Assembly (NCBI RefSeq): GCF_002864685.1
Contig: NZ_NMQZ01000022.1
Coordinates: forward strand, 1-64,000
Reading direction: 5' to 3'
Origin: Alloalcanivorax mobilis
GTDB lineage: Bacteria > Pseudomonadota > Gammaproteobacteria > Pseudomonadales > Alcanivoracaceae
DNA length: 64,000 bases
Shown here: positions 27,562-36,761 of the stretch, piece after piece
Layout of the letters: each line of letters starts with the position of its first letter
Position numbering within the stretch: the first letter of the stretch is position 1
Program-made: the position numbers and the translations under genes
The notes under the pieces: generated by a model
What the model saw: the letters and a program-made list of their open reading frames with translations, nothing else
Database searches by the model: none
Told to the model about the DNA's origin: nothing

Positions 27562-29914
27562 CGCTGTAGTGCGCGGCGAAGTGCACGGTCATACCCTGTT
27601 TGATGTACTCCGGCAATTCCTGGTAATCGCGCTCGCAGGCCTTGGGCAGCAATACTTCGCGCAGGCCGGCGCGGCGCGCGGCGATGATTTTCTCGCGAAT
27701 GCCACCCACCGCCAGAACCTGTCCGGTCAGCGTCAGTTCGCCGGTCATCGCCAGCTTACGAGGCAGGCGTTTGCCGGTGGCCAGCGACACCAGCGCGGTG
27801 GCCATGGTGACACCGGCGCTGGGGCCATCCTTGGGGGTGGCGCCTTCGGGAACGTGCAAATGCACGAACGATTCGTCGAACCAGTCGCCGCTGCCGCCGA
27901 ATTCGGGCAGATGGCTGGCCACATAACTGTAGGCGATCTCAGCGGATTCCTTCATCACGTCACCAAGCTGGCCGGTCTGCTTGAAACCACGCCGCTGGGC
28001 GTGCACCTGGCTGGCCTCGATGGACAGAGTCGCGCCGCCCATGGACGTCCACGCCAGGCCGGTGACCACGCCGATACCACGCTGGGTGCGTTCTTTCTGG
28101 AAATACGGCTGGCCGAGAAACTCGGTGAGATTCTTGCCAGTGACGCTCAGTTTCTGCTCGCCCGAGAGCAAGCGGACCGCCGCCTTGCGGATGATCTTGT
28201 TGAGCTGCTTTTCCAGGTTGCGCACGCCGGCTTCGCGGGCGTAGCCCTCGGCGATCTGCCGCAACGCGCTGTCACTGATCTTCAGTTGCGAGGGCTTCAC
28301 GCCGGCGCGTTCCAGCGCCCGTGGCCACAGGTGGTTGCGGGCGATCTCGACTTTCTCTTCGGTGATGTAGCCGCTCAGGCGGATCATCTCCATGCGATCA
28401 AGCAACGGGCCGGGGATCGAATCCAGAGTGTTGGCGGTGCACACGAACAGGCAATGGCTGAGATCGAGCCGCTCATCCAGATAATGGTCGAGAAAATCCT
28501 GGTTCTGCTCCGGATCGAGTACCTCGAGCAATGCCGAGGCCGGGTCGCCCTGGAACGACTGGCCGAGCTTGTCGATCTCGTCGAGCATGATCACCGGGTT
28601 GGCGGTGCCGGCTTCCTTGAGTGCCTGGGTGAACTTGCCGGGCAGGGCGCCAATGTAGGTGCGCCGGTGGCCCTTGATTTCCGCCTCGTCGCGCATGCCG
28701 CCAAGGCTGAAACGGTAGAACTTACGGCCCAGCGCCTCGGCGATGGAGCGGCCGATGCTGGTCTTACCGACCCCGGGAGGGCCGACCAGCAGAATGATCG
28801 AGCCTTTCACTTCGCCGCGCAGCGAGCCGACCGCCAGAAACTCGATGATCCGGTCCTTGACGTCGGACAGGCCGCTGTGATGCTCGCTCAGTACCGTGCG
28901 CGCGTGTTTGAGGTCCAGGTTGTCGTCGGAGTAGCGGCCCCAGGGCACGCTGGTGAGCCAATCCAGGTAATTGCGGGTCACCGCGTATTCGGGCGATCCG
29001 CTTTCCAATACCTTGAACTTGCGCAGCTCCTCATCGAAGCGCTTTTGCACCGCCGGTGGCGGCGCCAGCGCCGCCATGCGCTCCACGAATTCGTCGGCGT
29101 CGGCGGTGCGGTCGTCTTTCTCCAACCCCAGTTCGCGCTGGATCACCTTAAGCTGCTCCTTAAGGAAAAACTCGCGCTGATGCTTGTTGATCTTTTCGTT
29201 CACCTCGTCGCGGATCTGATTCTGCAGACGCGCGACCTCCACCTCTTTCTTGACCAGCGTCAGCACCCGCTCCATGCGCGCCTTGAGCGGCACGGTCTCG
29301 AGTATCTTTTGCAGCTCGTCGCCTTCGGCGCTGGTCAGCGCGGCGGCGAAATCGGTGAGCGGCGACGGGTCGCGGGGGGAGAAATTCTGCAGGTAATGCT
29401 TCAGACCTTCGTTGTACAGCGGGTTAAGCGGCAGCAGTTCCTTGATGGTATTGGTGATCGCCATCGCGTAGGCGCGCAGATTATCATCCATCTGGTCCTT
29501 GGATTCCGGGTAGCTGACTTCCGCCATGACCGGCCGTTTACGGCTCATGAAACCTTCGATGCGGAAGCGGGCGAGCCCCTGGGCAACCACTTGAATCTGG
29601 TTCTGCTCCATGTTCACCGCGTGCACCTTCACCAGACACCCGAACGCCGGAAAGTCCTCGGTGCTGACCTGATCCGGGTCGCGGTCGCCGATGTAGACCA
29701 GCCCGAGCGCGTGATGGGGAGTCTGACCGACGCGCTCCAGGGTGCTCTGCCACTGCTCAGGGTCCAGCAACAGGGGTTGCACCAGGCCGGGCATGAACGG
29801 CCGGTGGCGCACCGGAATCAGATAAACCCGTTGCGGCAGGTTCTGATCGGGCAGCGCCAGGGCGCCCTGCGGAGTGGAAGCTTGTTCGATGGTCTGATTA
29901 TCGTCCTGACTCAT
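27533..29914 (-). CDS. Lon-family ATP-dependent protease, AsrA-like subtype
   Basis: About 793 residues from ATG 29914. It contains the LON substrate-binding domain (VYLIPVRHRPFMPG), AAA+ module (Walker A GPPGVGKTS, Walker B VIMLDEIDK) and Ser-Lys protease domain (catalytic serine in PKDGPSAGVTM). The N-terminal region (ELLPLNPLYNEGLKHYLQNF, KHQREFFLKEQLKVIQRELG) looks more like P. aeruginosa AsrA, a second Lon that controls heat-shock and aminoglycoside responses, than classic Lon, which normally sits with clpX. Subtype is recall-based. Confidence 0.88.
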   Translation of the reverse strand: MSQDDNQTIEQASTPQGALALPDQNLPQRVYLIPVRHRPFMPGLVQPLLLDPEQWQSTLERVGQTPHHALGLVYIGDRDPDQVSTEDFPAFGCLVKVHAVNMEQNQIQVVAQGLARFRIEGFMSRKRPVMAEVSYPESKDQMDDNLRAYAMAITNTIKELLPLNPLYNEGLKHYLQNFSPRDPSPLTDFAAALTSAEGDELQKILETVPLKARMERVLTLVKKEVEVARLQNQIRDEVNEKINKHQREFFLKEQLKVIQRELGLEKDDRTADADEFVERMAALAPPPAVQKRFDEELRKFKVLESGSPEYAVTRNYLDWLTSVPWGRYSDDNLDLKHARTVLSEHHSGLSDVKDRIIEFLAVGSLRGEVKGSIILLVGPPGVGKTSIGRSIAEALGRKFYRFSLGGMRDEAEIKGHRRTYIGALPGKFTQALKEAGTANPVIMLDEIDKLGQSFQGDPASALLEVLDPEQNQDFLDHYLDERLDLSHCLFVCTANTLDSIPGPLLDRMEMIRLSGYITEEKVEIARNHLWPRALERAGVKPSQLKISDSALRQIAEGYAREAGVRNLEKQLNKIIRKAAVRLLSGEQKLSVTGKNLTEFLGQPYFQKERTQRGIGVVTGLAWTSMGGATLSIEASQVHAQRRGFKQTGQLGDVMKESAEIAYSYVASHLPEFGGSGDWFDESFVHLHVPEGATPKDGPSAGVTMATALVSLATGKRLPRKLAMTGELTLTGQVLAVGGIREKIIAARRAGLREVLLPKACERDYQELPEYIKQGMTVHFAAHYSDVHRIVWGE

Positions 29915-30021
29915 GATCTCGACTCGCTGAGTAAGCGGGGATTCAAGTGCCCGGCCGCCGGAAAAATGCACGGCGAAAGAAAACGGACACAGACAGCAAG
30001 ATGGTGCCCGGGATCACATTT

Positions 30022-30675
30022 TCAATCCCGGTCTATGATCAACAACTCGGCGCTGAGTGCTTTCGGTGTTTGGGTACGGCGCTCCACCAGACGCGCATTA
30101 AGATGGGCCTGGCAACGCTCGGCCAGGGCGTAAAACGGTGAACGGCCAGGATCGGCAATGATGATGCGGCGCACGCCCTGGCCAAGGGCCCGGCGGATCA
30201 GGTTGTACAACACCGGGGTCAGTTCATCCCAGAAGCAGATGTCGGCGCCGGTGATCACGTCCACGCCGTCCAGACGCTGGCGGGTCAGCTTTTCGAACCG
30301 GCAGCGCAATGGCGTCACTTCCACCCGGTTGATGGCGGCGTGCAACTCAAGGTAGGGGAATACATCCTGATCCGCGTCCACCGCGGTGACCCGCGCACCG
30401 AAGCGCTTGGCCACATAGATCGACAATGGCCCCCAACCGCAACCGATGTCCATCAGATGGGTATCCGCGCCCAGCCCCAGCCCGGCGCGGGTGCGGTTCA
30501 GTTCATCCATGATCAGAAAGCTGGAGTTCCACACTTTATTGCCGTGGATCGAAGGAATGTGCTCACGCTTGAGGCGGCGGACTTCGCGGTGCCCGGCACG
30601 CAGCAGAGTAATGCCGCGAGTACTGAGAGTGTGGGGTTCTCCCCGACGGATCACGGGGATGGAAGAAGCGCTCAT
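30022..30675 (-). CDS. Class I SAM-dependent methyltransferase
   Basis: About 217 residues. The SAM-binding motif I is LMDIGCGWGPLSIYVAKRFG, followed by the acidic VTAVDADQDVF and motif IV GADICFWDEL. It is a small-molecule-type methyltransferase; substrate unknown. The start is uncertain: ATG 30675 is chosen, ATG 30708 adds 11 residues; neither has a clear ribosome site. A 7-bp inverted repeat (30008-30014/30025-30031) overlaps the 3' end and may stop transcription. Confidence 0.78.
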   Translation of the reverse strand: MSASSIPVIRRGEPHTLSTRGITLLRAGHREVRRLKREHIPSIHGNKVWNSSFLIMDELNRTRAGLGLGADTHLMDIGCGWGPLSIYVAKRFGARVTAVDADQDVFPYLELHAAINRVEVTPLRCRFEKLTRQRLDGVDVITGADICFWDELTPVLYNLIRRALGQGVRRIIIADPGRSPFYALAERCQAHLNARLVERRTQTPKALSAELLIIDRD

Positions 30676-30754
30676 CTGGGTTTCCGGGCGGCTAAAAAAA
30701 GAAGACATTACGGGCGCCGGGCGGCGGGTTCAAGCGCCGCCGGCACCGTTGTGC

Positions 30755-31717
30755 TTATTGGTCCTGGTCGCCGTCCACCTCCTGCCAGAAGGCGCGAAAG
30801 GCGTCGGCGGTTTTCTCCGGCGCTTCCGCCATCGGCACATGGCCCACGTCATCGAAGATGATGGCGCGCACATCGGGCAGCTCGCGCTTGAAACCGTCCA
30901 CGTTCTCCAGACTGAGCAGCCGGTCCTTGCGGCCCCAGATCACCAGCGCCGGGGTCTTCACCTCCGGCAACACGCCGCGACCGCGCAAGCGCATGGCCGG
31001 GTCGAGATTGATGTCCTGCCACACTTTTTCCGCCACCTCGGCGTTGGCCGCTTTTTCCTCGCCCATGGCGGTAATCACAAAGCCCGGCACGCCCACGGAC
31101 TGCTCACTGGCCCAATCCAGGGTTTCATGAAATTCCTCGGCGGTGTGTGGAATCAGCGGGTTGCCGGCGCTGCGTTCGATGGTATTGAGAAATTCCGGGG
31201 TTTCCAGGGTCAGGCCGGCGGAATCCACCAGCCCCAACGACACGATCCGTTGCGGTTGGCGGCGCGCCATCTCAATGGCGATGGCACCGCCCACCGAGTT
31301 GCCGGCAACGTGGAAGCGCTTAACACCCAGGGTGTCCATCAGTGTGAACAGCCGCTCGGCCTGTTCGCTGATGCCGTAGTTCATGTCCGTGCGCCGGGTG
31401 CTCTGGCCGTGGCCGGGCATGTCCGGAATCACAAAGCCGTATTCACCCTCAAGCTCGTTGGCGAAATGAATCCAATTGCTGGAATCCGCGCCAAACCCGT
31501 GAATCAGCAGCACCGTGGGCACGTCATCCGGCGCCTTGGAGCGCAGCAGGTGCCAGCTGATGCCGTCATCGGTGTCGAGGGTCTGGTCGTGCAGGCCGGC
31601 CCGCCATTTCTCGAAACCCATGCCATTGTGATAGGCCCACTGGCGCATGCCGTCGCAACCGCCCAGCAGCAGCAGTGTCGCGCAAAGCAAAAAAACGCGT
31701 ATTGTTTTTGAATGCAT
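30755..31717 (-). CDS. Alpha/beta hydrolase lipoprotein (lipase/esterase-like)
   Basis: A 320-residue protein with a lipoprotein signal peptide (VFLLCATLLLLGGC), so probably membrane-anchored outside the cytoplasm. The alpha/beta-hydrolase triad is readable: oxyanion HGFGADSSNW, nucleophile GNSVGG, Asp in WGRKDRLLSL and His in DDVGHVPMAEAP. It resembles psychrophilic Moraxella-type Lip1 lipases; the natural ester is unknown. Confidence 0.85.
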   Translation of the reverse strand: MHSKTIRVFLLCATLLLLGGCDGMRQWAYHNGMGFEKWRAGLHDQTLDTDDGISWHLLRSKAPDDVPTVLLIHGFGADSSNWIHFANELEGEYGFVIPDMPGHGQSTRRTDMNYGISEQAERLFTLMDTLGVKRFHVAGNSVGGAIAIEMARRQPQRIVSLGLVDSAGLTLETPEFLNTIERSAGNPLIPHTAEEFHETLDWASEQSVGVPGFVITAMGEEKAANAEVAEKVWQDINLDPAMRLRGRGVLPEVKTPALVIWGRKDRLLSLENVDGFKRELPDVRAIIFDDVGHVPMAEAPEKTADAFRAFWQEVDGDQDQ

Positions 31718-31861
31718 GAAATGTCCCTCTTCATGGCTTTTGATTGTTGTTGCTTATCGGCTTGAAAACCGCCTTTGCTCATCACTGTAGCGGCTTTTCA
31801 GGGAACGGGCGCGGCGCCAATACGGCCCAAGAGGACAAAATAGGTAAAACTTCAAGGCTCC

Positions 31862-32710
31862 CTAGCGACTCTTCAGGTTCCAGACGCCGGCGCCGATCAC
31901 CAGCAAGGTGCCCAGCAGGGTGGAAAGCGCCAGGGTTTCGCCCCAGAACAGCCATCCCATGAACGCCGCCCAGATCACCGCTGCGTAGTTGTACACGCCA
32001 ACCTGGCCGGGGCGGGCGATTTGATAGGCGGTGGTCATGGCGAACTGACCGGCGATCGCCACCGAGCCGATCGCCAGCAGCCACAACATTTGTTCCAGTG
32101 AAGGCAGGTCACGGTGCCAGAGCAGTGACAACGCGGAAAACAGCGTCGCGAACAGGGAAAAGTAGAACACCACCCGATGCGGCGGCTCGCTGACCGCCAT
32201 GCGGCGAATGCTCACCTTGGCGACACTCATGATGGCGGCGCCGGCCAGCGCCACCAACATGACCGGCTCGATCACACCGCGATCGGCGCGCATGATGATT
32301 CCAACGCCGACAAAACCCAGCAGGATGGCCAGCGCGGTACGCGGGCTCAGGCCTTCGCGCAGCCACAACCAGGCGACCAGCGGTAGAAAGAACGGCACGG
32401 TCATTTTCACCAGTACCGCTTCCGCCAGCTGAATGTGGCCGATGGTATAGAAAAAACAGAACATGGCGGCGACGCCGGTAAAGCCGCGCACGAAATGCAG
32501 ACGCAGATGGCGGGTGCCCAGGTCGCGGATGCCACCGCTGACCATCAGCACCGGAATCAACACCACCAGGCCCACCAGATTGCGGCCGAACACGATGGTC
32601 TCGGTGGGCAGCGTTTCCGACAGGTGCTTGATCAGCGCCGCCATCACCGCCAGCAAGCCCTCGCCGAGAATCAGCAGCAGGGCGCCTTTGAGGGGCTGAT
32701 CCGCCTTCAA
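31862..32710 (-). CDS. DMT-superfamily (EamA) transporter
   Basis: A 282-residue inner-membrane protein with ten hydrophobic segments in two EamA repeats, for example [24 protein letters not shown] at the start and [19 protein letters not shown] at the end. Such proteins export metabolites or amino acids; substrate unknown. Its ATG overlaps the stop of the truncated rimO frame (ATGA), so it is translated behind that stub. Confidence 0.88.
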   Translation of the reverse strand: MKADQPLKGALLLILGEGLLAVMAALIKHLSETLPTETIVFGRNLVGLVVLIPVLMVSGGIRDLGTRHLRLHFVRGFTGVAAMFCFFYTIGHIQLAEAVLVKMTVPFFLPLVAWLWLREGLSPRTALAILLGFVGVGIIMRADRGVIEPVMLVALAGAAIMSVAKVSIRRMAVSEPPHRVVFYFSLFATLFSALSLLWHRDLPSLEQMLWLLAIGSVAIAGQFAMTTAYQIARPGQVGVYNYAAVIWAAFMGWLFWGETLALSTLLGTLLVIGAGVWNLKSR

Positions 32711-32925
32711 GGCTCCGACCGCGCGGTCAGCGGGCGTGCCCAGAGATCATGAACGCCGGCCTTGGCGTCGTCGATAAAACCGCAGGTGTTGACCACCACC
32801 ACGTCGGCGTCATCATAACGGGCGGTGACCTGGTAACCTTCGGGGCGCAACTGGGTAAGAATGCGCTCGGAGTCCACCCGCGCCTTCGGACAACCCAGGC
32901 TGCTAAAGCCAACTTTTCCGGACAT
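32707..32925 (-). pseudogene. rimO: Truncated rimO (ribosomal protein S12 methylthiotransferase, N-terminal stub)
   Basis: The first about 56 codons encode a faithful RimO N-terminus ([20 protein letters not shown] and [19 protein letters not shown]), including two of the cysteines of the auxiliary Fe-S cluster. The frame then switches to an unrelated tail ([16 protein letters not shown]) and stops. A functional RimO is about 440 residues and needs a radical-SAM CxxxCxxC, which is absent here or nearby. It is coupled to the DMT transporter start, so the rimO promoter and leader now drive that gene. Confidence 0.85.
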
Positions 32926-32996
32926 ACGCCACCTCGAACTCAGGGTGCGGCATTCTACCGCCAGTGTCCCGGCCTGACCATGGAGCGAACCCGTCG

Positions 32997-33521
32997 ATGC
33001 GTTGTTTTATCGGCCTCAATGTCACCGATGCGACGGCGCGGCGTCTGCGGAGCCTGCCGATGCCAGCCGGGGTGCGGCCGGTGCCGCTGGCTGACTACCA
33101 TCTCACCCTGGCGTTTCTCGGTGACCAGAACGAGACCGGCGCGAAACACCTGTGGCCCGACCTGCAGGCAGCCGTCGCGCCACTGACGCCTTTTACCCTG
33201 ACTCTCGCCTCGGTGATGGCGTTTCCGGACCACGGTGGCCCGATCTGGGCGGCCAGAGCGCTCGCCGAAGCGCCGCTGCTCGCCCTTCACCGGGCGGTGC
33301 GTGGGGTGCTGGATCACGCTGGCGTGCCGGCGGACCAGCACGACTTCGCGCCCCACGTCACCCTGGGGCGGGGCAGGGCGCCCCTCACCGCCACGCCGCT
33401 GCCCGGCCCCTGGACCATGCCGGTGCGGGAAGTGATCTTTTATGAAAGCCCCGGCGCCGGGCAGGCCTACCGCCCGCTGGCGGTGTTTCCGCTCGGTGCT
33501 GGCCACCTCCACCCGGCATGA
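32997..33521 (+). CDS. thpR: RNA 2',3'-cyclic phosphodiesterase
   Basis: A 174-residue 2H-phosphoesterase formerly called 2'-5' RNA ligase (LigT). Both catalytic H-x-T-x motifs are present: HLTLAFLG and HVTLGRGR. The start ATG 32997 gives the usual MRCFIGL opening. It is divergent from the rimO stub, and a terminator follows. Confidence 0.93.
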   Translation: MRCFIGLNVTDATARRLRSLPMPAGVRPVPLADYHLTLAFLGDQNETGAKHLWPDLQAAVAPLTPFTLTLASVMAFPDHGGPIWAARALAEAPLLALHRAVRGVLDHAGVPADQHDFAPHVTLGRGRAPLTATPLPGPWTMPVREVIFYESPGAGQAYRPLAVFPLGAGHLHPA

Positions 33522-33571
33522 GATCCTCAGCCGCCGTCGCCCGCACCGCCCTGAACACCTGCCCGAAAACG

Positions 33572-33602
33572 ACAAAGCCCCGGCCAATGGCCAGGGCTTT
33601 GT
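33572..33602 (-). terminator. Terminator after pntB (may also serve thpR)
   Basis: ACAAAGCCCCGGCC pairs, with one mismatch, with GGCCAGGGCTTTGT around a short AAT loop. On the minus strand the stem is followed by GTCGTTTTCG, a modest T-run, so it fits the end of the pnt operon. Confidence 0.8.
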
Positions 33603-33652
33603 CGGTGCAGGCCTGCTTGCGCGGGCTTGCCAGGTCGGGTTGACCGGTTCGG

Positions 33653-35035
33653 TCAGCCTTCCTTGAGGGCCGCGTTGATGTCGACCACCGCGCCTTTGCC
33701 GTCGCCGAACAACATCAGGGTGTTGTCCATGGCGAACAGCGGGTTGGGCAAACCGGCGAAACCGGGGCTCAAGGAGCGCTTCACCACCACCACGGTTCTG
33801 GCTTTGTCCACGTTGAGAATCGGCATGCCGTAGATCGGGCTGCCTTTGTCTTCGCGGGCCATCGGGTTGGTGACGTCGTTGGCGCCCAGGACAATGGCCA
33901 CGTCGGTCTGTTCGAAGGTCGGGTTGATGGCGTCCATGTCCTTGAGCTTGTCATAGGACACTTCCGCCTCCGCCAACAGGACGTTCATGTGACCGGGCAT
34001 ACGACCCGCCACCGGATGGATCGCATACTCCACTTCCACCCCTTTCGCTTCCAGGGTATCGGCCAGATCACGCACCGCATGCTGCGCCTGTGCCATGGCG
34101 AGACCGAAGCCGGGCACGATCACCACGCGTTGGGCGGTTTCCAGCAGCATCGCCACTTCCTCGGCGGAGGTGGATTTGATCTTGCCTTCGTAGACTTCGT
34201 CCTGGTCCATCACCGAGCCGCCTTCGGCCATCACGCCGAACAGCACGTTGGTGAGAGAGCGGTTCATCGCCTTACACATGATCTGGGTGAGGATCAGGCC
34301 CGACGCGCCCACCAGGGAACCGGTGATGATCAGAGCGCTGTTGCCCATCACGAAACCGGCGGCGGACGCGGCCACCCCGGAGTAGGCGTTGAGCAGGGAG
34401 ATCACCACCGGCATGTCGGCGCCGCCGATCGGGATCACCAGCAGCACGCCCAGCACCAGGGCAGCCACCGCCATGGCCCAGAAAATGCCGTGGGCGCCGG
34501 GGTTCTGCACCAGTACGGCAATCGCCAGCAGGGAGCCGAGCAGCAGTACGGCGTTGACCGCCTTCATGCCCGGGAACCCCAACGGCTTGCCGTCGATCAG
34601 TTCCTGCAGCTTGGCGAACGCCACCAGCGAGCCGGTCAGGGTGACCGCGCCGATCAGCACCGCCAGGCCCGCGGCGATAATGCCAACCGTGTCGGGGTAA
34701 CCGCCGCGATAGAACTCGGCCGCCGCCACGGCGAACGAGGCACCGCCACCGAAACCGTTGAGCAGGGCCACCATTTGCGGCATGGAGGTCATCTGTACTT
34801 TTTTCGCCATCACGGCGCCGATCACGCCACCGATGACCACACCGGCGATGATGGTGCCGTAGGAAACGATGTCGTGGTGGAGCAGGGTGATCACGCAGGC
34901 CACGCCCATGCCGGTGGCGGCCAACAGATTGCCGCGTACCGCGGTTTTCGGTTTGGTCAGGCCCTTGATGCCGAGAACGAACAGTACGGCGGCGATCAAG
35001 TAGGCGATATCGATCCAGTTCTGGGAAAGATTCAT
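33653..35035 (-). CDS. pntB: NAD(P) transhydrogenase subunit beta
   Basis: A 460-residue proton-translocating transhydrogenase subunit. The N-terminal half has about eight transmembrane helices; the C-terminal dIII domain binds NADP(H) (VIVPGFGLAMAQAQHAVRDL and VAIVLGANDVTNPMAREDKGSPIYGMP). It couples hydride transfer from NADH to NADP+ to the proton gradient. Last gene of the operon; four bases separate it from pntA2. Confidence 0.97.
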   Translation of the reverse strand: MNLSQNWIDIAYLIAAVLFVLGIKGLTKPKTAVRGNLLAATGMGVACVITLLHHDIVSYGTIIAGVVIGGVIGAVMAKKVQMTSMPQMVALLNGFGGGASFAVAAAEFYRGGYPDTVGIIAAGLAVLIGAVTLTGSLVAFAKLQELIDGKPLGFPGMKAVNAVLLLGSLLAIAVLVQNPGAHGIFWAMAVAALVLGVLLVIPIGGADMPVVISLLNAYSGVAASAAGFVMGNSALIITGSLVGASGLILTQIMCKAMNRSLTNVLFGVMAEGGSVMDQDEVYEGKIKSTSAEEVAMLLETAQRVVIVPGFGLAMAQAQHAVRDLADTLEAKGVEVEYAIHPVAGRMPGHMNVLLAEAEVSYDKLKDMDAINPTFEQTDVAIVLGANDVTNPMAREDKGSPIYGMPILNVDKARTVVVVKRSLSPGFAGLPNPLFAMDNTLMLFGDGKGAVVDINAALKEG

Positions 35036-35038
35036 CGG

Positions 35039-35314
35039 TTACTTCCTCTTGAACATCGCCAGCATTCGATTGGTGACCATAAAGCCGCCAACCACGTTGA
35101 TGGTCGCGAGGACCACAGCGATGAAACCCAGTACCTGGACCAGAACGCTGTCATTGGAACCGGCGGCGATCAGCGCGCCTACCAGGGTAATGCCGGAGAT
35201 CGCGTTGGAACCGGACATCAACGGCGTATGCAGAGTCGGCGGCACCTTGGTGATCAGTTCCACACCCAGGAAGATCGCCAACACAAAGAGAGTAAGTTGC
35301 GCTACGAAATCCAT
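35039..35314 (-). CDS. pntA2: NAD(P) transhydrogenase subunit alpha part 2 (membrane)
   Basis: A 91-residue membrane subunit with three helices (FVAQLTLFVLAIFLGVELI and two more), containing PPTLHTPLMSGSNAISGITLVGAL. In this split form the alpha subunit is two proteins. The start overlaps the pntA1 stop (TAATG). Confidence 0.95.
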   Translation of the reverse strand: MDFVAQLTLFVLAIFLGVELITKVPPTLHTPLMSGSNAISGITLVGALIAAGSNDSVLVQVLGFIAVVLATINVVGGFMVTNRMLAMFKRK

Positions 35315-36549
35315 TACTTCTCCTCCTCCCCGGCACCGGCTTCGCTGGTGTCGGCTTCGGGTTCGGCTTTCTTGATTTCCGGCAGGCCCAGCATTTCGCG
35401 CAGGCGCGCTTGCGGCACATCGCCATCGTGGCTGATAACGGTTTCGGCGACGATCTGGTCTTCAAAGTCCAGTTGCAGGTCACCGTTGTCGTCCAGCAGC
35501 AGCTTAAGCAGGTTTTCCATGTTCTTGCCGAACATCTGGCTGGCATGGAACGCCACCGTGGAGGGCACGTTGGTGGGGCCGATAATGGTCACGCCATGTT
35601 CGACGATGGTTTCACCGGCCTGGGTGAGCTCGCAGTTGCCTCCGCGCTCGGCGGCCAGATCGACCACCACGGAACCGGGTTTCATCGCCTTGACCATGTC
35701 GGCGGTGACCAGGATCGGGCTCTTGGCGCCGGGTACCGCGGCGGTGGTGATCACCACATCCATCTCGCGGATCACCTCGGTCATCAGCTCACGCTGACGT
35801 TTGAGGAAATCCTCGCCCTGGGCCTTGGCGTAGCCGCCGCTGCCTTCCGCTTCACCGGTGTCCAGATCCAGCTCCACGGGCTTGGCGCCCACCGACAGAA
35901 TCTGTTCACGGGCGGCGGGGCGCACGTCGTAGGCTTCGACGATGGCACCCAGACGCTTGGCGGTGGCGCAGGCCTGAAGCCCGGCCACGCCAGCGCCCAT
36001 CACGAACACCCGGGAGGCGTTCAGGGTGCCGGCCGCGGTCATGTTCATCGGGAACATACGGGGTGAGGCACTGGCGGCCAGCAACACGCACTTATAACCG
36101 GCGATCATGGCCATGGAAGAAAGCACGTCCATGGACTGCGCGCGAGTGATGCGCGGCACCAGTTCCAACGCCAGACCGGTGACCTTACGCTCGGCAAGGG
36201 TTTGCGCGAACGCGGCATTGGCCAGCGGATCGGTCATGCCAATAAGGAACTGTCCCGCCTTGAGGCTGTCCAGGTCTTTATCGCCATTGGTCGTATTGCT
36301 ACCCGGGGTCTGAACTTGGAGGATAGCTTGAGCGGAAGAGAAGAGGTCGTCCCGACCGGCCAGTTTAGCGCCGGCCTTCTCGTATTCGGCATCGGTAAAG
36401 CCGGCGGCTTCGCCCGCACCGCGCTCAATGAGAATTTCCAGGCCTTCTTTTTTCAGCAGCACACCGACGTTGGCGGGCGTCAGTGCGACGCGCTCCTCAC
36501 CGGGGCAGATTTCCTTGGGAACACCGATAATCACCTGCGTTACCCCCAT
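35314..36549 (-). CDS. pntA1: NAD(P) transhydrogenase subunit alpha part 1 (NAD-binding)
   Basis: The 411-residue dI domain that binds NAD(H). Motifs are the alanine-dehydrogenase-like start (GVPKEICPGEERVALTPANV), the mobile-loop region and VFVMGAGVAGLQACATAKRLGA, then PVELDLDTGEAEGSGGYAK. It lacks the membrane tail, which is encoded by pntA2. First gene of the operon; a structured leader lies upstream. Confidence 0.95.
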   Translation of the reverse strand: MGVTQVIIGVPKEICPGEERVALTPANVGVLLKKEGLEILIERGAGEAAGFTDAEYEKAGAKLAGRDDLFSSAQAILQVQTPGSNTTNGDKDLDSLKAGQFLIGMTDPLANAAFAQTLAERKVTGLALELVPRITRAQSMDVLSSMAMIAGYKCVLLAASASPRMFPMNMTAAGTLNASRVFVMGAGVAGLQACATAKRLGAIVEAYDVRPAAREQILSVGAKPVELDLDTGEAEGSGGYAKAQGEDFLKRQRELMTEVIREMDVVITTAAVPGAKSPILVTADMVKAMKPGSVVVDLAAERGGNCELTQAGETIVEHGVTIIGPTNVPSTVAFHASQMFGKNMENLLKLLLDDNGDLQLDFEDQIVAETVISHDGDVPQARLREMLGLPEIKKAEPEADTSEAGAGEEEK

Positions 36550-36761
36550 TTGTATGGTTCGTAAATACGGGCCCCCAAAGCGGCTGAGTGCAGCCGTTTT
36601 TTCGGGGGACCTCGAAAAACGGCCGGTTTATAGAGACTGTACAAACGTACAGACTTTTAACCGGCCGCAGAGCAGGGTGCTAACCATATGGTGGAGTTGC
36701 GAACTTGGCAAATAAGAAATGGTTATTGAACTGATAAATGGTCAATAAATGATCGAAATGA
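36550..36761 (-). promoter_or_regulatory. pnt operon leader and promoter region
   Basis: Two nested structures are visible. CGGCTG (36581-36586) pairs with CAGCCG (36591-36596), followed on the plus strand by six T; outer CCCCC/GGGGG runs extend the stem. Further from the gene, GGCCGGTT (36621-36628) and AACCGGCC (36659-36666) flank a smaller palindrome CTGTAC/GTACAG (36637-36642/36647-36652). A TATAAA box on the minus strand lies between them. This looks like an operator-controlled promoter followed by a leader hairpin. Confidence 0.55.

Noticed and set aside
27554-30133. 859-residue plus-strand open frame opposite lon
   Set aside because: It is a GC-rich antisense shadow of the clearly recognisable lon gene and has no family-like motifs; the same holds for other long antisense frames such as 40395-42503 opposite prc and 33989-35797 opposite pntB.
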